Source: Cellvibrio polysaccharolyticus (GTDB lineage: Bacteria > Pseudomonadota > Gammaproteobacteria > Pseudomonadales > Cellvibrionaceae). From it: a DNA stretch of 64,000 bases. Of this stretch, positions 56,796 through 64,000 are shown in pieces (position 1 is the first letter of the stretch; each line of letters begins with the position of its first letter). The stretch covers positions 558,001 to 622,000 of the forward strand of contig NZ_PRDL01000001.1 in assembly GCF_015182315.1 (NCBI RefSeq), in the 5' to 3' direction. Made by a program: the position numbers and the translations under genes. The notes under the pieces are model-generated. The model was not told the DNA's origin and did no database searches. It saw only the letters and a list, made by a program, of their open reading frames with translations.

Positions 56796-57112
56796 TGGCA
56801 GATGAATTGGATCAGCTATTAAAAGCACACTTTGCCGAATCGTCGGAGTACTTGTCAGACGATGGTTTTACCGATGCCCTGATGGGACACATTCCGAAAG
56901 CGCCGGCACGGCGCTGGTGGTTAAGCAAGGCGGTGCTCACCGCAGGAGCAGTAATTCCGGCAGTAGCCATCCTGCTTCTCGCCCCCTGGGCGCAGTTGCG
57001 TGAGGCATTGTGGGCCATGTCATTGCAGAATTTGCTGTTAATAGGCTCCGGGTTTTCGGTGGCCGTCGTTGCCGGGTGTTTGGCCTGGTTGCTGCGGGAG
57101 ATCATTGTCTGA
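56792..57112 (+). CDS. Probable anti-sigma membrane protein
   Basis: 106 residues from ATG 56792; ATG 56795 is equally possible. The cytoplasmic N-terminal 45 residues are acidic (LDQLLKAHFAESSEYLSDDG), and two hydrophobic segments follow (about 50-72 and 82-102). Overlap with the sigma gene suggests strict coupling. Anti-sigma role inferred from position and topology; no zinc-binding HxxxCxxC motif is seen. Confidence 0.68.
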   Translation: MMADELDQLLKAHFAESSEYLSDDGFTDALMGHIPKAPARRWWLSKAVLTAGAVIPAVAILLLAPWAQLREALWAMSLQNLLLIGSGFSVAVVAGCLAWLLREIIV

Positions 57113-57313
57113 CGGCAGGCGGGACGGGTTAACGACCCATTAACCCGTCGTGGTTCAGGGTTTCCCGCTTTTTCCAGGAAAAGTGGCACGCGTCGGTATC
57201 CTGTAACAATAAATATGGGACGACAGCGCCTGGAAAAAACGGCATGTTTGACGGCATTGCAGCGCTGCTGCCGAATTGCCTTCTCTGGCCACTACTCTTT
57301 TGACGAGCGTTTT

Positions 57314-58198
57314 ATGTCCATTCGTCCGGTTCATGTGATTTGTCTGCTGCTTATCTTCTCCCCGCTGGCGGTGCTCTGGTATGTCACCAGTGTCAAGTCC
57401 GAAGCCACGGTAATCAATTTCTGGAATGGTAATAAAACCCCCGGCCGCCAGGCCTATGAGCGCGATGTGCTGGATGCTGTGTTGCTGGCAACGCGCAAAG
57501 GTTACGGCAATGTGCCGGTGGTAGAAGATCGCCGCGATTTGCCGGTTGCCAGCGACGAGACGGCGATTTTCCGTAAAGGGGGCGCTGACATTTTTGGCAC
57601 GGTGGCGGGTAACCCCAAGCTGGCAAACGAAGACAAATTACTGATTCCCTTCCCGATGATGAAAGGCTTATTGGGTTATCGGTTGTTGATAATCCGCGCC
57701 GAAGATCAGGAAAAGTATGCCGCTATTCAAGGTATTGAAGGTTTGCGAGCACTTACTAATGGTGTGCCGGACGGTTGGGCAGAAGTCGATTTGTTCCGCG
57801 CTAATGGCATCCCAGTAGAGGCGGATCTACGCTTCGATAACCTCTTTCAAAAACTCGGCGATCGTCAGTTTGATTACACCACCTTTGGCGGTAACGAGAT
57901 AGAACAGGTATTCAGTGAGCACGTCGCCAGCCGCCCCGATTTGGCGCTGGAGCAGACGCTGCTGCTGTATTACCCCTTTCCGCTGGTGTTTTACGTCACG
58001 CCCAGCGATCCGATACTGGCGCAACGTATCCGTCAGGGGATGGCAATTATCTCGCGCAATGGTGTGCTCGATGGCATTTTCGAGCAGCACTTTGGTGAAA
58101 CGGTAAGGCGCTTGAATCTTGCCGAGCGTCGCAAGTTGGTACTCGATAATCCGTTATTGCCCAAAGAGCTGAAGAGTTTTCAGCCCGACTTACCCTGA
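57314..58198 (+). CDS. Periplasmic substrate-binding-like protein (family 3 type)
   Basis: 294 residues from ATG 57314 (MSIRPVHVICLLLIF). A signal or anchor segment covers about 7-26, then a type-3-like fold: VINFWNGNKTPGRQAYERDV, DIFGTVAGNPKLANED, GYRLLIIRAEDQEKYA, FDYTTFGGNEIEQVFSEH, PLVFYVTPSDPILA. No transporter genes adjoin it, so it may be an orphan binding protein or sensor-type domain. The weak ribosome site leaves the start uncertain. A hairpin follows. Confidence 0.75.
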   Translation: MSIRPVHVICLLLIFSPLAVLWYVTSVKSEATVINFWNGNKTPGRQAYERDVLDAVLLATRKGYGNVPVVEDRRDLPVASDETAIFRKGGADIFGTVAGNPKLANEDKLLIPFPMMKGLLGYRLLIIRAEDQEKYAAIQGIEGLRALTNGVPDGWAEVDLFRANGIPVEADLRFDNLFQKLGDRQFDYTTFGGNEIEQVFSEHVASRPDLALEQTLLLYYPFPLVFYVTPSDPILAQRIRQGMAIISRNGVLDGIFEQHFGETVRRLNLAERRKLVLDNPLLPKELKSFQPDLP

Positions 58199-58210
58199 TA
58201 CACATCCCCG

Positions 58211-58240
58211 GCCTGCTCCGGAAAACGGAGCGGGCTTTCT
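58211..58240 (+). terminator. Terminator after binding-protein gene
   Basis: GCCTGCTCCG / CGGAGCGGGC stem with a GAAAA loop, then TTTCTGTCTTT. Confidence 0.78.
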
Positions 58241-58495
58241 GTCTTTCGCACGTTCGCAAATGTCCCCTGCGTACACTGTTACATAAGGCCAGCAGCTTTT
58301 CTCTTTAGCGGCTCCTTTCTCCAATCCCGGCTTTTCCGCGATCCGGGCTCCGCCGGAATTCATCTTTTTAGCCTCAATAACCATCATTCAAATAGCAACC
58401 AGTGGCGTTTTTTTCTCCACTCATCGCCGTGGAAACACGCAACATCCGATAATGGCTGGTTTTTTCAAGCTATTGAATTAAAAGAATTTTTATCT

Positions 58496-58555
58496 TCCCA
58501 CTTTGTTGAAATGAAAGTGAGATAGTCCATGTTGGCCCTAATCGGCAAAGTGGGA
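58496..58555 (+). other. Inverted repeat in the TonB-receptor leader
   Basis: TCCCACTTTG (58496-58505) and its exact complement CAAAGTGGGA (58546-58555) are 40 bp apart within the 579-bp leader of the TonB-receptor operon. An inner AAAGTG copy offers an alternative pairing. Could be a structured RNA or operator pair. The rest of 58241-58637 shows no gene. Confidence 0.45.
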
Positions 58556-58637
58556 CGACGCCTTATATCGCTTCTCCAACAATGGCGAAGCTGGTCAGGA
58601 TGGCTGATGAGATAACGCCCGCATCGCCTCCTGATCG

Positions 58638-58666
58638 CTGTCATGTAACTACATCATGACGGTTAC
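58638..58666 (+). promoter_or_regulatory. Partial Pho-box-like repeat upstream of TonB receptor 2
   Basis: CTGTCAT-GTAA-CTACATC-ATGA-CGGTTAC. The first 7-mer is consensus; the next two fit poorly, although the 11-bp period holds. Confidence 0.35.
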
Positions 58667-58777
58667 ATAAGAAATGTTTCACTCCCCCGGCAGACGTTGC
58701 CACCACTCGGATCTTTCGGCGCTGACAGGTTTACCGGGAATAATAATGCCAGACGGACATAGAACCGGAGTCTTCTC

Positions 58778-61735
58778 ATGAACACAAAAACATCAGGCTT
58801 TAACAAAAAACTTCTCGTAACGGCGGTTACGTCGGTGATTCTTGGCGCAAGTGGTTTTGCCAATGCCCAGAGTGGCGATCCTATTGAAGAAATCGTAGTG
58901 ACGGGCATTCAGGGCAGTTTGCAGCGCTCCATGGATATCAAGCGTGAGTCACAAGGTGTGGTTGATGCAATTTCTGCGGAAGATATTGGCAAGTTTCCTG
59001 ATACCAACCTGGCGGAATCCTTGCAACGTATCACGGGTGTATCTATTGACCGGGCTAACGGTGAAGGGGCTCGTGTAACTGTTCGTGGTTTCGGTCCTGA
59101 CTACAACCTGGTCACCCTGAACGGCCGTCAAATGCCCGCGTCTTCTATGGAGGACACCACCGCGTCTGCTTCACGTTCCTTTGACTTCTCCAACCTCGCC
59201 TCTGAAGGCATTAGTGGTGTAGAAGTGTATAAAACCGGCCGCGCCAGTATTACCAGTGGCGGTATCGGTGCGGCGATCAACATTCTCACCAATCGTCCTC
59301 TGGATAATCCGGGCATGAAGGCCAGTATTGGTCTGAAAGGGGTGATGGATCAGTCTACCGATAAGGGAGATTCCATTACTCCCGAGATATCCGGTATCTA
59401 TTCCAATACGTTTGCAGATGACACTTTCGGGGTGTCTTTGTCGGCTTCTTATCAGGAGCGCGAGAGTGGCAGTAAATCAGCAAGCACAGGCGCTGGCTGG
59501 TGGTCCAATCCGGGTACAGCTGACCGCGACTGGGGTGGTGGCACCGGTGCCTGGGGTGGTATTCCGCACGAAGGACAAGTTAACCGTCCCGGTGAAGGTG
59601 ATATCTATTCTATCCCGCAACAGCTGAAATACGACTTCAACGAAGTTCAACGTACCCGTACCAACGGCCAGTTGGCATTACAGTATCGTCCTGTCGACAA
59701 TATCACTACCACGCTGGATTACACTTACTCACAGCAGGAATTCTCCCAGCAATTTCATGATCTGTCTGCCTGGTTTGCCTGGAACAATGGCGGCACCATG
59801 ACGGGTGAATGGACTGACGGTCCGGTTGCATCGCCGATTATGTATGCGGAGGAGGCTGATCATAGTGACTACGCCATGGGTGCTGGAGACTATTCACGCA
59901 TCAATGAAAACAAATCGCTGGGCTTCAATGTTGAGTGGGCAGTTAATGATCGCCTGACGTTGGAATTTGATGCGCACCAGTCTGAAGCGGAATCGCGTCC
60001 TGATGGTAAAAATGGCAGTCACAACGTCATCGGCACCACAGCGGCGGTACGTGGCAAATCTACCGCCTGGTTCACCAATAAATTCCCTGTTCTTCAAATT
60101 GAACTGGAAGACGGTGCAACCGCCGTTAATCCTGAAGATATTCGCATTAGCGGAAGTTCTTTCCGTAATAGCTACACCCTGTCCGAAATCGATCAGTACC
60201 AACTGAAAGGCTCACTGGAGTTTGATAACGGTTCCAGCGTTGACTTTGGTGTGGCTTCTACCACCGTGGAAAATACTGGCCGATACACCAACGTTCAGCG
60301 TGATACATGGGGCGGTGTTGGTGAAGCGGGTGATTTCGACACCAGCTTCTGGAGACAATCGCGCCTGGCCGGAGAGTTCGATTTACCGGGTAGCAGTGAT
60401 CCGCGAGCGGTTAACCAGACATTCCTGTTCAATTTCGAAGATGTAAGAAAGCGCGCTCAGGAGCTCTACGGCAGCCAGGCGGGTTCTACCCGCCCGGGTG
60501 ATTGTGGCAATTGGTTCTGCCCATCGTCTGATTACATCAATGGTACTGACCGTTTCACTAAAGAAGAAAGTGAAAGTGCATTCCTGCAATTTAACCAGAG
60601 TGTAGAGCTGGCCAGCCGTCCGGTGAATATCATCACTGGTCTGCGTTACGAATCCACGGAAGTCACTTCACGATCAGCAACGCCGACTTATGATGCGGTT
60701 AACTGGGTGGCTGACAACGAAATGTACCTGCAATCCTCCGGCGTTCAGGAATATGTTACCGGCAGCGGTAAATATTCTCACTTATTGCCGAGTTTGGATG
60801 TTGATATTGAAGTGGTGGATGACGTAATTCTGCGTGGTTCCATCAGTAAAACCATTGCTCGTCCCGGATACGGCGACATTCAGTCCGGTGCAAGTCTGAA
60901 CGGGCAAGCGCGGGTTAATGGTGGCCAGGCGAGTCGAGGCGATGCGGGTCTGTTACCGTTTGAATCGACCAACTACGATCTCTCTGCCGAGTGGTATTAC
61001 AACGACGCCAGCTATGTTTCTCTGGGCTACTTTAAAAAGAATGTTAAGAATTTTATCGGTACTCGCGTAATCCAGGAAAACTTTTACGGCTTGCGTAACC
61101 CGGCATCCGGCCCTCGCTACAATGCCGCTGTTGCAGCGCTGGGAACTACCGAAGCCGGAGCCATTCGGGAATGGATCATTGCGCAGGGCGGCCCCGGTGT
61201 GAGTGGCAACGATATCATTGCTCTGCCGGAAGATGATTTGATGGAGTTTGATGTAACGGTACGTTCAAACGAAAAAGAAGCATCTATCAATGGCTGGGAA
61301 GCTGCGGTTCAGCATGTGTTTGGTGAAAGTGGTTTCGGTGTCATCGCCAACTACACGCTGGTAGATGGTGATATCGGCTATGACAACCAAAGTCTGGATG
61401 AGCAATTTGCTCTGCTGGGTTTGAGTGACACTGCTAACCTGGTCGGTTTCTACGATAAGGATGGTTTGCAGGTGCGCGTTGCTTATAACTGGCGCGACAC
61501 CTTCCTGAGCTCAACCGGGCATGGTACCGGGAACCCCAACCCGGTTTATGTTGAAGCCTACGGTCAGGTTGATATCAACGTAAGTTATGATATTAACGAC
61601 AGTCTGAGTGTTTTTGCTGAAGGTCTGAACGTGACTGACGAATACACCCGTTCCCACGCTCGCACCAAATTGCAGCTCATGAATATGACTCAGCTGGGGC
61701 CACGTTACAATATCGGCGTTCGTTACACCTTCTAA
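58778..61735 (+). CDS. TonB-dependent receptor of a SapC/halogenase cluster
   Basis: 985 residues. Signal peptide about 1-30 (ending ASGFANAQS), TonB box EEIVVTGI, plug domain (about 45-170: FPDTNLAESLQRITGVSIDR, ARVTVRGFGPDYNLVTLNG, SGGIGAAINI) and a beta-barrel ending GVRYTF. TIGR01782 group. The downstream SapC and tryptophan-halogenase-like genes form the standard trio seen in carbohydrate-using Proteobacteria, so an oligosaccharide substrate is more likely than a phosphorylated one. ATG with GGAG upstream. A terminator separates it from sapC. Confidence 0.94.
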   Translation: MNTKTSGFNKKLLVTAVTSVILGASGFANAQSGDPIEEIVVTGIQGSLQRSMDIKRESQGVVDAISAEDIGKFPDTNLAESLQRITGVSIDRANGEGARVTVRGFGPDYNLVTLNGRQMPASSMEDTTASASRSFDFSNLASEGISGVEVYKTGRASITSGGIGAAINILTNRPLDNPGMKASIGLKGVMDQSTDKGDSITPEISGIYSNTFADDTFGVSLSASYQERESGSKSASTGAGWWSNPGTADRDWGGGTGAWGGIPHEGQVNRPGEGDIYSIPQQLKYDFNEVQRTRTNGQLALQYRPVDNITTTLDYTYSQQEFSQQFHDLSAWFAWNNGGTMTGEWTDGPVASPIMYAEEADHSDYAMGAGDYSRINENKSLGFNVEWAVNDRLTLEFDAHQSEAESRPDGKNGSHNVIGTTAAVRGKSTAWFTNKFPVLQIELEDGATAVNPEDIRISGSSFRNSYTLSEIDQYQLKGSLEFDNGSSVDFGVASTTVENTGRYTNVQRDTWGGVGEAGDFDTSFWRQSRLAGEFDLPGSSDPRAVNQTFLFNFEDVRKRAQELYGSQAGSTRPGDCGNWFCPSSDYINGTDRFTKEESESAFLQFNQSVELASRPVNIITGLRYESTEVTSRSATPTYDAVNWVADNEMYLQSSGVQEYVTGSGKYSHLLPSLDVDIEVVDDVILRGSISKTIARPGYGDIQSGASLNGQARVNGGQASRGDAGLLPFESTNYDLSAEWYYNDASYVSLGYFKKNVKNFIGTRVIQENFYGLRNPASGPRYNAAVAALGTTEAGAIREWIIAQGGPGVSGNDIIALPEDDLMEFDVTVRSNEKEASINGWEAAVQHVFGESGFGVIANYTLVDGDIGYDNQSLDEQFALLGLSDTANLVGFYDKDGLQVRVAYNWRDTFLSSTGHGTGNPNPVYVEAYGQVDINVSYDINDSLSVFAEGLNVTDEYTRSHARTKLQLMNMTQLGPRYNIGVRYTF

Positions 61736-61762
61736 GCCGATAAATGAAAAAGGATGATCAGG

Positions 61763-61787
61763 GCCGCTGCAACGCAGCGGCTTTTTT
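61763..61787 (+). terminator. Rho-independent terminator after TonB receptor 2
   Basis: GCCGCTGC / GCAGCGGC stem, AAC loop, TTTTTT. Confidence 0.9.
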
Positions 61788-61865
61788 ACATCGACGTAAG
61801 CTTTCTGTGTAATTTTCTGTTTTATAGCGTCAATTGAAAATAAAAATAGGTCGTGCGGAGATGAT

Positions 61866-62600
61866 ATGGCTAATCATGTATTGTTAAATAATATCGCCCA
61901 TAAAAATATCAGAGTAATTACCGACCGGTCAGAAAGGTATGGGGATGATGTTATGTTTGCCATCACCTTTCCTTTGGAATTCAGAAGCGTTCAAGCCGAC
62001 TATCCAATATTTTTTCATAAAAACAACCAGACTGGAAAATTTCACGCAATTGCCTTATTTGGTTTCAAAGATAAAGAAAACCTTTTTTTGACGGAGAAAG
62101 GGTGGGATGCCGGTTATATTCCATTGACGATCACGCGCCAGCCTTTTCTTATTGGCTTGCAGCAGTACCAGGAAGATGGTGTGACCAAAAAGCAAAGAGT
62201 TATTCATCTTGACATGGATAACCCGCGAGTCAATGAAACAGCCGGGCAGGTGCTTTTTCTGGAGTACGGTGGCAATACCCCCTATCTGGAGCACATGGTG
62301 TCGGTTTTGGAAGCCATTCATAACGGCTACGAAGACAACGAAAATTTTATTGCCAAACTTCAGCAATTCGACTTGCTTGAATCTTTTCTGCTGGATGTCA
62401 AATTACATGATGGTTCCGGTAGTCAAATGCAAGGGTTCTACACGATCAATGAAGACAAGCTGGCGGCGTTGAGCGGTGATGCATTGGCAAATCTGAACAG
62501 TCACGGCTATTTGCAAGCCATTTATATGGTAATAGCGTCGCACGCGAATATCCGCACGCTGGTTAATAAAAAAAATGAGAGATTGCAAGCCGGCCGGTGA
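61866..62600 (+). CDS. SapC family protein
   Basis: 244 residues, SapC-like (PF07277): NHVLLNNIAHKNIRVITDR, FAITFPLEFRSVQADYPIFF, FLTEKGWDAGYIPLTITRQP, LFLEYGGNTPYLE. No signal peptide. Found between a TonB receptor and a halogenase-like gene here and in related bacteria; its biochemical role is unknown (the name comes from the S-layer literature). Confidence 0.9.
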   Translation: MANHVLLNNIAHKNIRVITDRSERYGDDVMFAITFPLEFRSVQADYPIFFHKNNQTGKFHAIALFGFKDKENLFLTEKGWDAGYIPLTITRQPFLIGLQQYQEDGVTKKQRVIHLDMDNPRVNETAGQVLFLEYGGNTPYLEHMVSVLEAIHNGYEDNENFIAKLQQFDLLESFLLDVKLHDGSGSQMQGFYTINEDKLAALSGDALANLNSHGYLQAIYMVIASHANIRTLVNKKNERLQAGR

Positions 62601-62621
62601 GCAAGTTGAAGGGGTTAATGT

Positions 62622-64000
62622 ATGACCGCGAAGGGTATAACCAGGGTTGTTATTGTCGGCGGCGGAACCGCGGGTTGGATGGCGGCGGCTGCGCTGTCAA
62701 AATTTCTGGGAAAAACGCTGGATATATCGCTTATCGAGTCTGATGATATTGGTACTGTCGGCGTGGGTGAAGCCACCGTACCACCCCTGATCGACTTCCA
62801 TAGATTGCTGGGCATTAACGAGCCGGATTTTATGGCGGTCACTCAGGCAACCATCAAGCTCGGTATCTCTTTTGAAAACTGGAAAGAACAAGGCGATAAA
62901 TACATTCATGCCTTTGGCAATACCGGCAAGGATCATTGGGCGGCCGGGTTTTGGCATTGTTGGCTCAAGGGCTTGCGCACAGGCGTAAGCGATAATTACG
63001 GTGATTACAATGTCGAGCATCTGGCAGCCAGGGCAGGCAAGTTTGCCATTCTGCCCAAATCAAGAGATGGCTATAACTATCAGGTAAATTACGCCTACCA
63101 TTTTGATGCAGCGCTGTACGCAAAATTTTTAAGAAAGCTGGCAGAAAATAATAATGTCACACGCATTGAGGGAAAAATAACCGGCGTAGTAACCGGTACC
63201 GATAACGGTTTCATTGAGTCAGTTACCCTGGCATCCGGCCAGATTATAGCAGGCGAGTTGTTTATTGATTGCTCCGGTTTTCGGGGGTTATTGATTGAGC
63301 AGACACTGCACACAGGTTACGAAGACTGGTCTCATTGGCTGCCTTGCGATAGCGCGGTTGCAGTTCAAACTACGTTGGTTAAATCACCGGTTCCCTATAC
63401 GCGTGCTATCGCACGGGATTTTGGTTGGCAATGGCGCATTCCCTTGCAGCATCGGGAAGGTACCGGACTGGTGTACTGCAGCCGTTATCTCAGCGATGAA
63501 GATGCAAAAAAAACCTTACTACGAAATGTCGATGGCGAGCCGTTCTTTGAGCCGAGGGTTATAAAATTTCGTCCTGGACAGCGCTTGAAGCACTGGAATA
63601 AAAATTGTGTTGCCCTCGGGCTCGCCAGCGGTTTTATTGAGCCTCTTGAGTCAACCAGTATTCATCTGATTCAGCAGGGGATTCTGCGTCTGGTGCGATT
63701 ATTTCCTTCCGGTGGTGTCCGGCAATCAGATATTGATACCTTCAACGCGCAGACCAAAATTGAAACTGACAATGTCAGGGATTTTATCATTCTGCACTAC
63801 CATGCCACACAGAGAACGGATACCCCTTTCTGGCGCTATTGTCGCAACATGACGGTGCCGGATTCTCTGGCGAAGAAGCTGGAACTGTTCCGGCAATCCG
63901 GAAAAATTTTCAGAGTTCCCGGTGAATTTTTCGGAGAAAATTCCTGGGTTCAGGTTTTGCTGGGCCAGGGGGTTGTGCCACAGCACTATCATCAGATTGT
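62622..64000 (+). CDS. Tryptophan-halogenase-like flavoprotein (cut by window end)
   Basis: 459 residues are visible of about 500. GGGTAG nucleotide-binding loop, GVGEATVPP, Lys79 in ATIKLGISFENW at the catalytic-Lys position, motif GWQWRIPLQHR, and EPLESTSIHL. Starts 21 bp after sapC with AAGGGG upstream, so it is cotranscribed with it. Close relative of the orphan at 41091-42626. The C-terminus is not visible. Confidence 0.9.
   Translation, partial: MTAKGITRVVIVGGGTAGWMAAAALSKFLGKTLDISLIESDDIGTVGVGEATVPPLIDFHRLLGINEPDFMAVTQATIKLGISFENWKEQGDKYIHAFGNTGKDHWAAGFWHCWLKGLRTGVSDNYGDYNVEHLAARAGKFAILPKSRDGYNYQVNYAYHFDAALYAKFLRKLAENNNVTRIEGKITGVVTGTDNGFIESVTLASGQIIAGELFIDCSGFRGLLIEQTLHTGYEDWSHWLPCDSAVAVQTTLVKSPVPYTRAIARDFGWQWRIPLQHREGTGLVYCSRYLSDEDAKKTLLRNVDGEPFFEPRVIKFRPGQRLKHWNKNCVALGLASGFIEPLESTSIHLIQQGILRLVRLFPSGGVRQSDIDTFNAQTKIETDNVRDFIILHYHATQRTDTPFWRYCRNMTVPDSLAKKLELFRQSGKIFRVPGEFFGENSWVQVLLGQGVVPQHYHQI

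Noticed and set aside
58520..58640. c-di-GMP (GEMM) riboswitch upstream of the TonB receptor
   Set aside because: AAAGTGGGACGACGCC has a superficial resemblance, but the tetraloop receptor and second stem are missing.

Overview
The window looks like a chromosomal segment of a Cellvibrionaceae-type gammaproteobacterium (Cellvibrio / Saccharophagus / Teredinibacter relatives). The evidence is gene order and content. The block argH - algZ - algR - hemCDXY and the block metK - ArsR/methyltransferase - tkt - pgk match Pseudomonas-type gammaproteobacterial synteny. The two large TonB-dependent receptors, SapC and the tryptophan-halogenase-like genes are typical of polymer-degrading marine and soil gammaproteobacteria. 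No plasmid or phage backbone is seen.

Layout. 1-9.4 kb: argH (cut by the window start), a LytS/LytTR two-component pair (algZ/algR type), cardiolipin synthase on the other strand, and the haem operon hemC-hemD-hemX-hemY. 9.5-26 kb: a region that reads as a phosphate-scavenging island. It holds a TonB receptor, a secreted metallophosphoesterase, two related solute-binding proteins (one without a signal peptide), PPK2 polyphosphate kinase, a three-gene ABC importer, and a secreted protein with a CYTH/triphosphatase-like C-terminus. The importer and the CYTH-like gene each have a three-repeat, 11-bp-period Pho-box-like site upstream. A carboxylesterase/LysR pair sits inside the island. 25.4-30 kb: a frameshifted MocR regulator with its operator repeats, PhzF, and an AT-rich patch with DUF2975 + XRE, a heptamer tandem repeat and a SUMF1-like protein. 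30-41 kb: DUF72, a GGDEF protein, the methionine/SAM cycle genes (ahcY-metF, metK, an ArsR-methyltransferase regulator with a perfect palindromic operator), tkt and pgk. 41-50 kb: accessory region with an orphan flavin halogenase-like gene, a degenerate IS30-type element, small lipoproteins, a PD-(D/E)xK-type protein, Dabb, DUF1090, LysE and O-acetylhomoserine sulfhydrylase. 50-58 kb: AsmA, mutY, GGDEF, yggX, tRNA-Phe and an ECF sigma / membrane-protein operon. 58-64 kb: TonB receptor - SapC - tryptophan-halogenase-like cluster, cut by the window end.

Most notable unexplained structure: three copies (about 3.3, 34.8 and 36.3 kb) of an intergenic element. It has a conserved flank and core, but about 25-bp inverted-repeat arms whose sequence differs between copies while staying complementary within each copy. 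Two copies bracket metK. Second in interest is the Pho-like island with its secreted CYTH-like protein and signal-less binding-protein paralogue.
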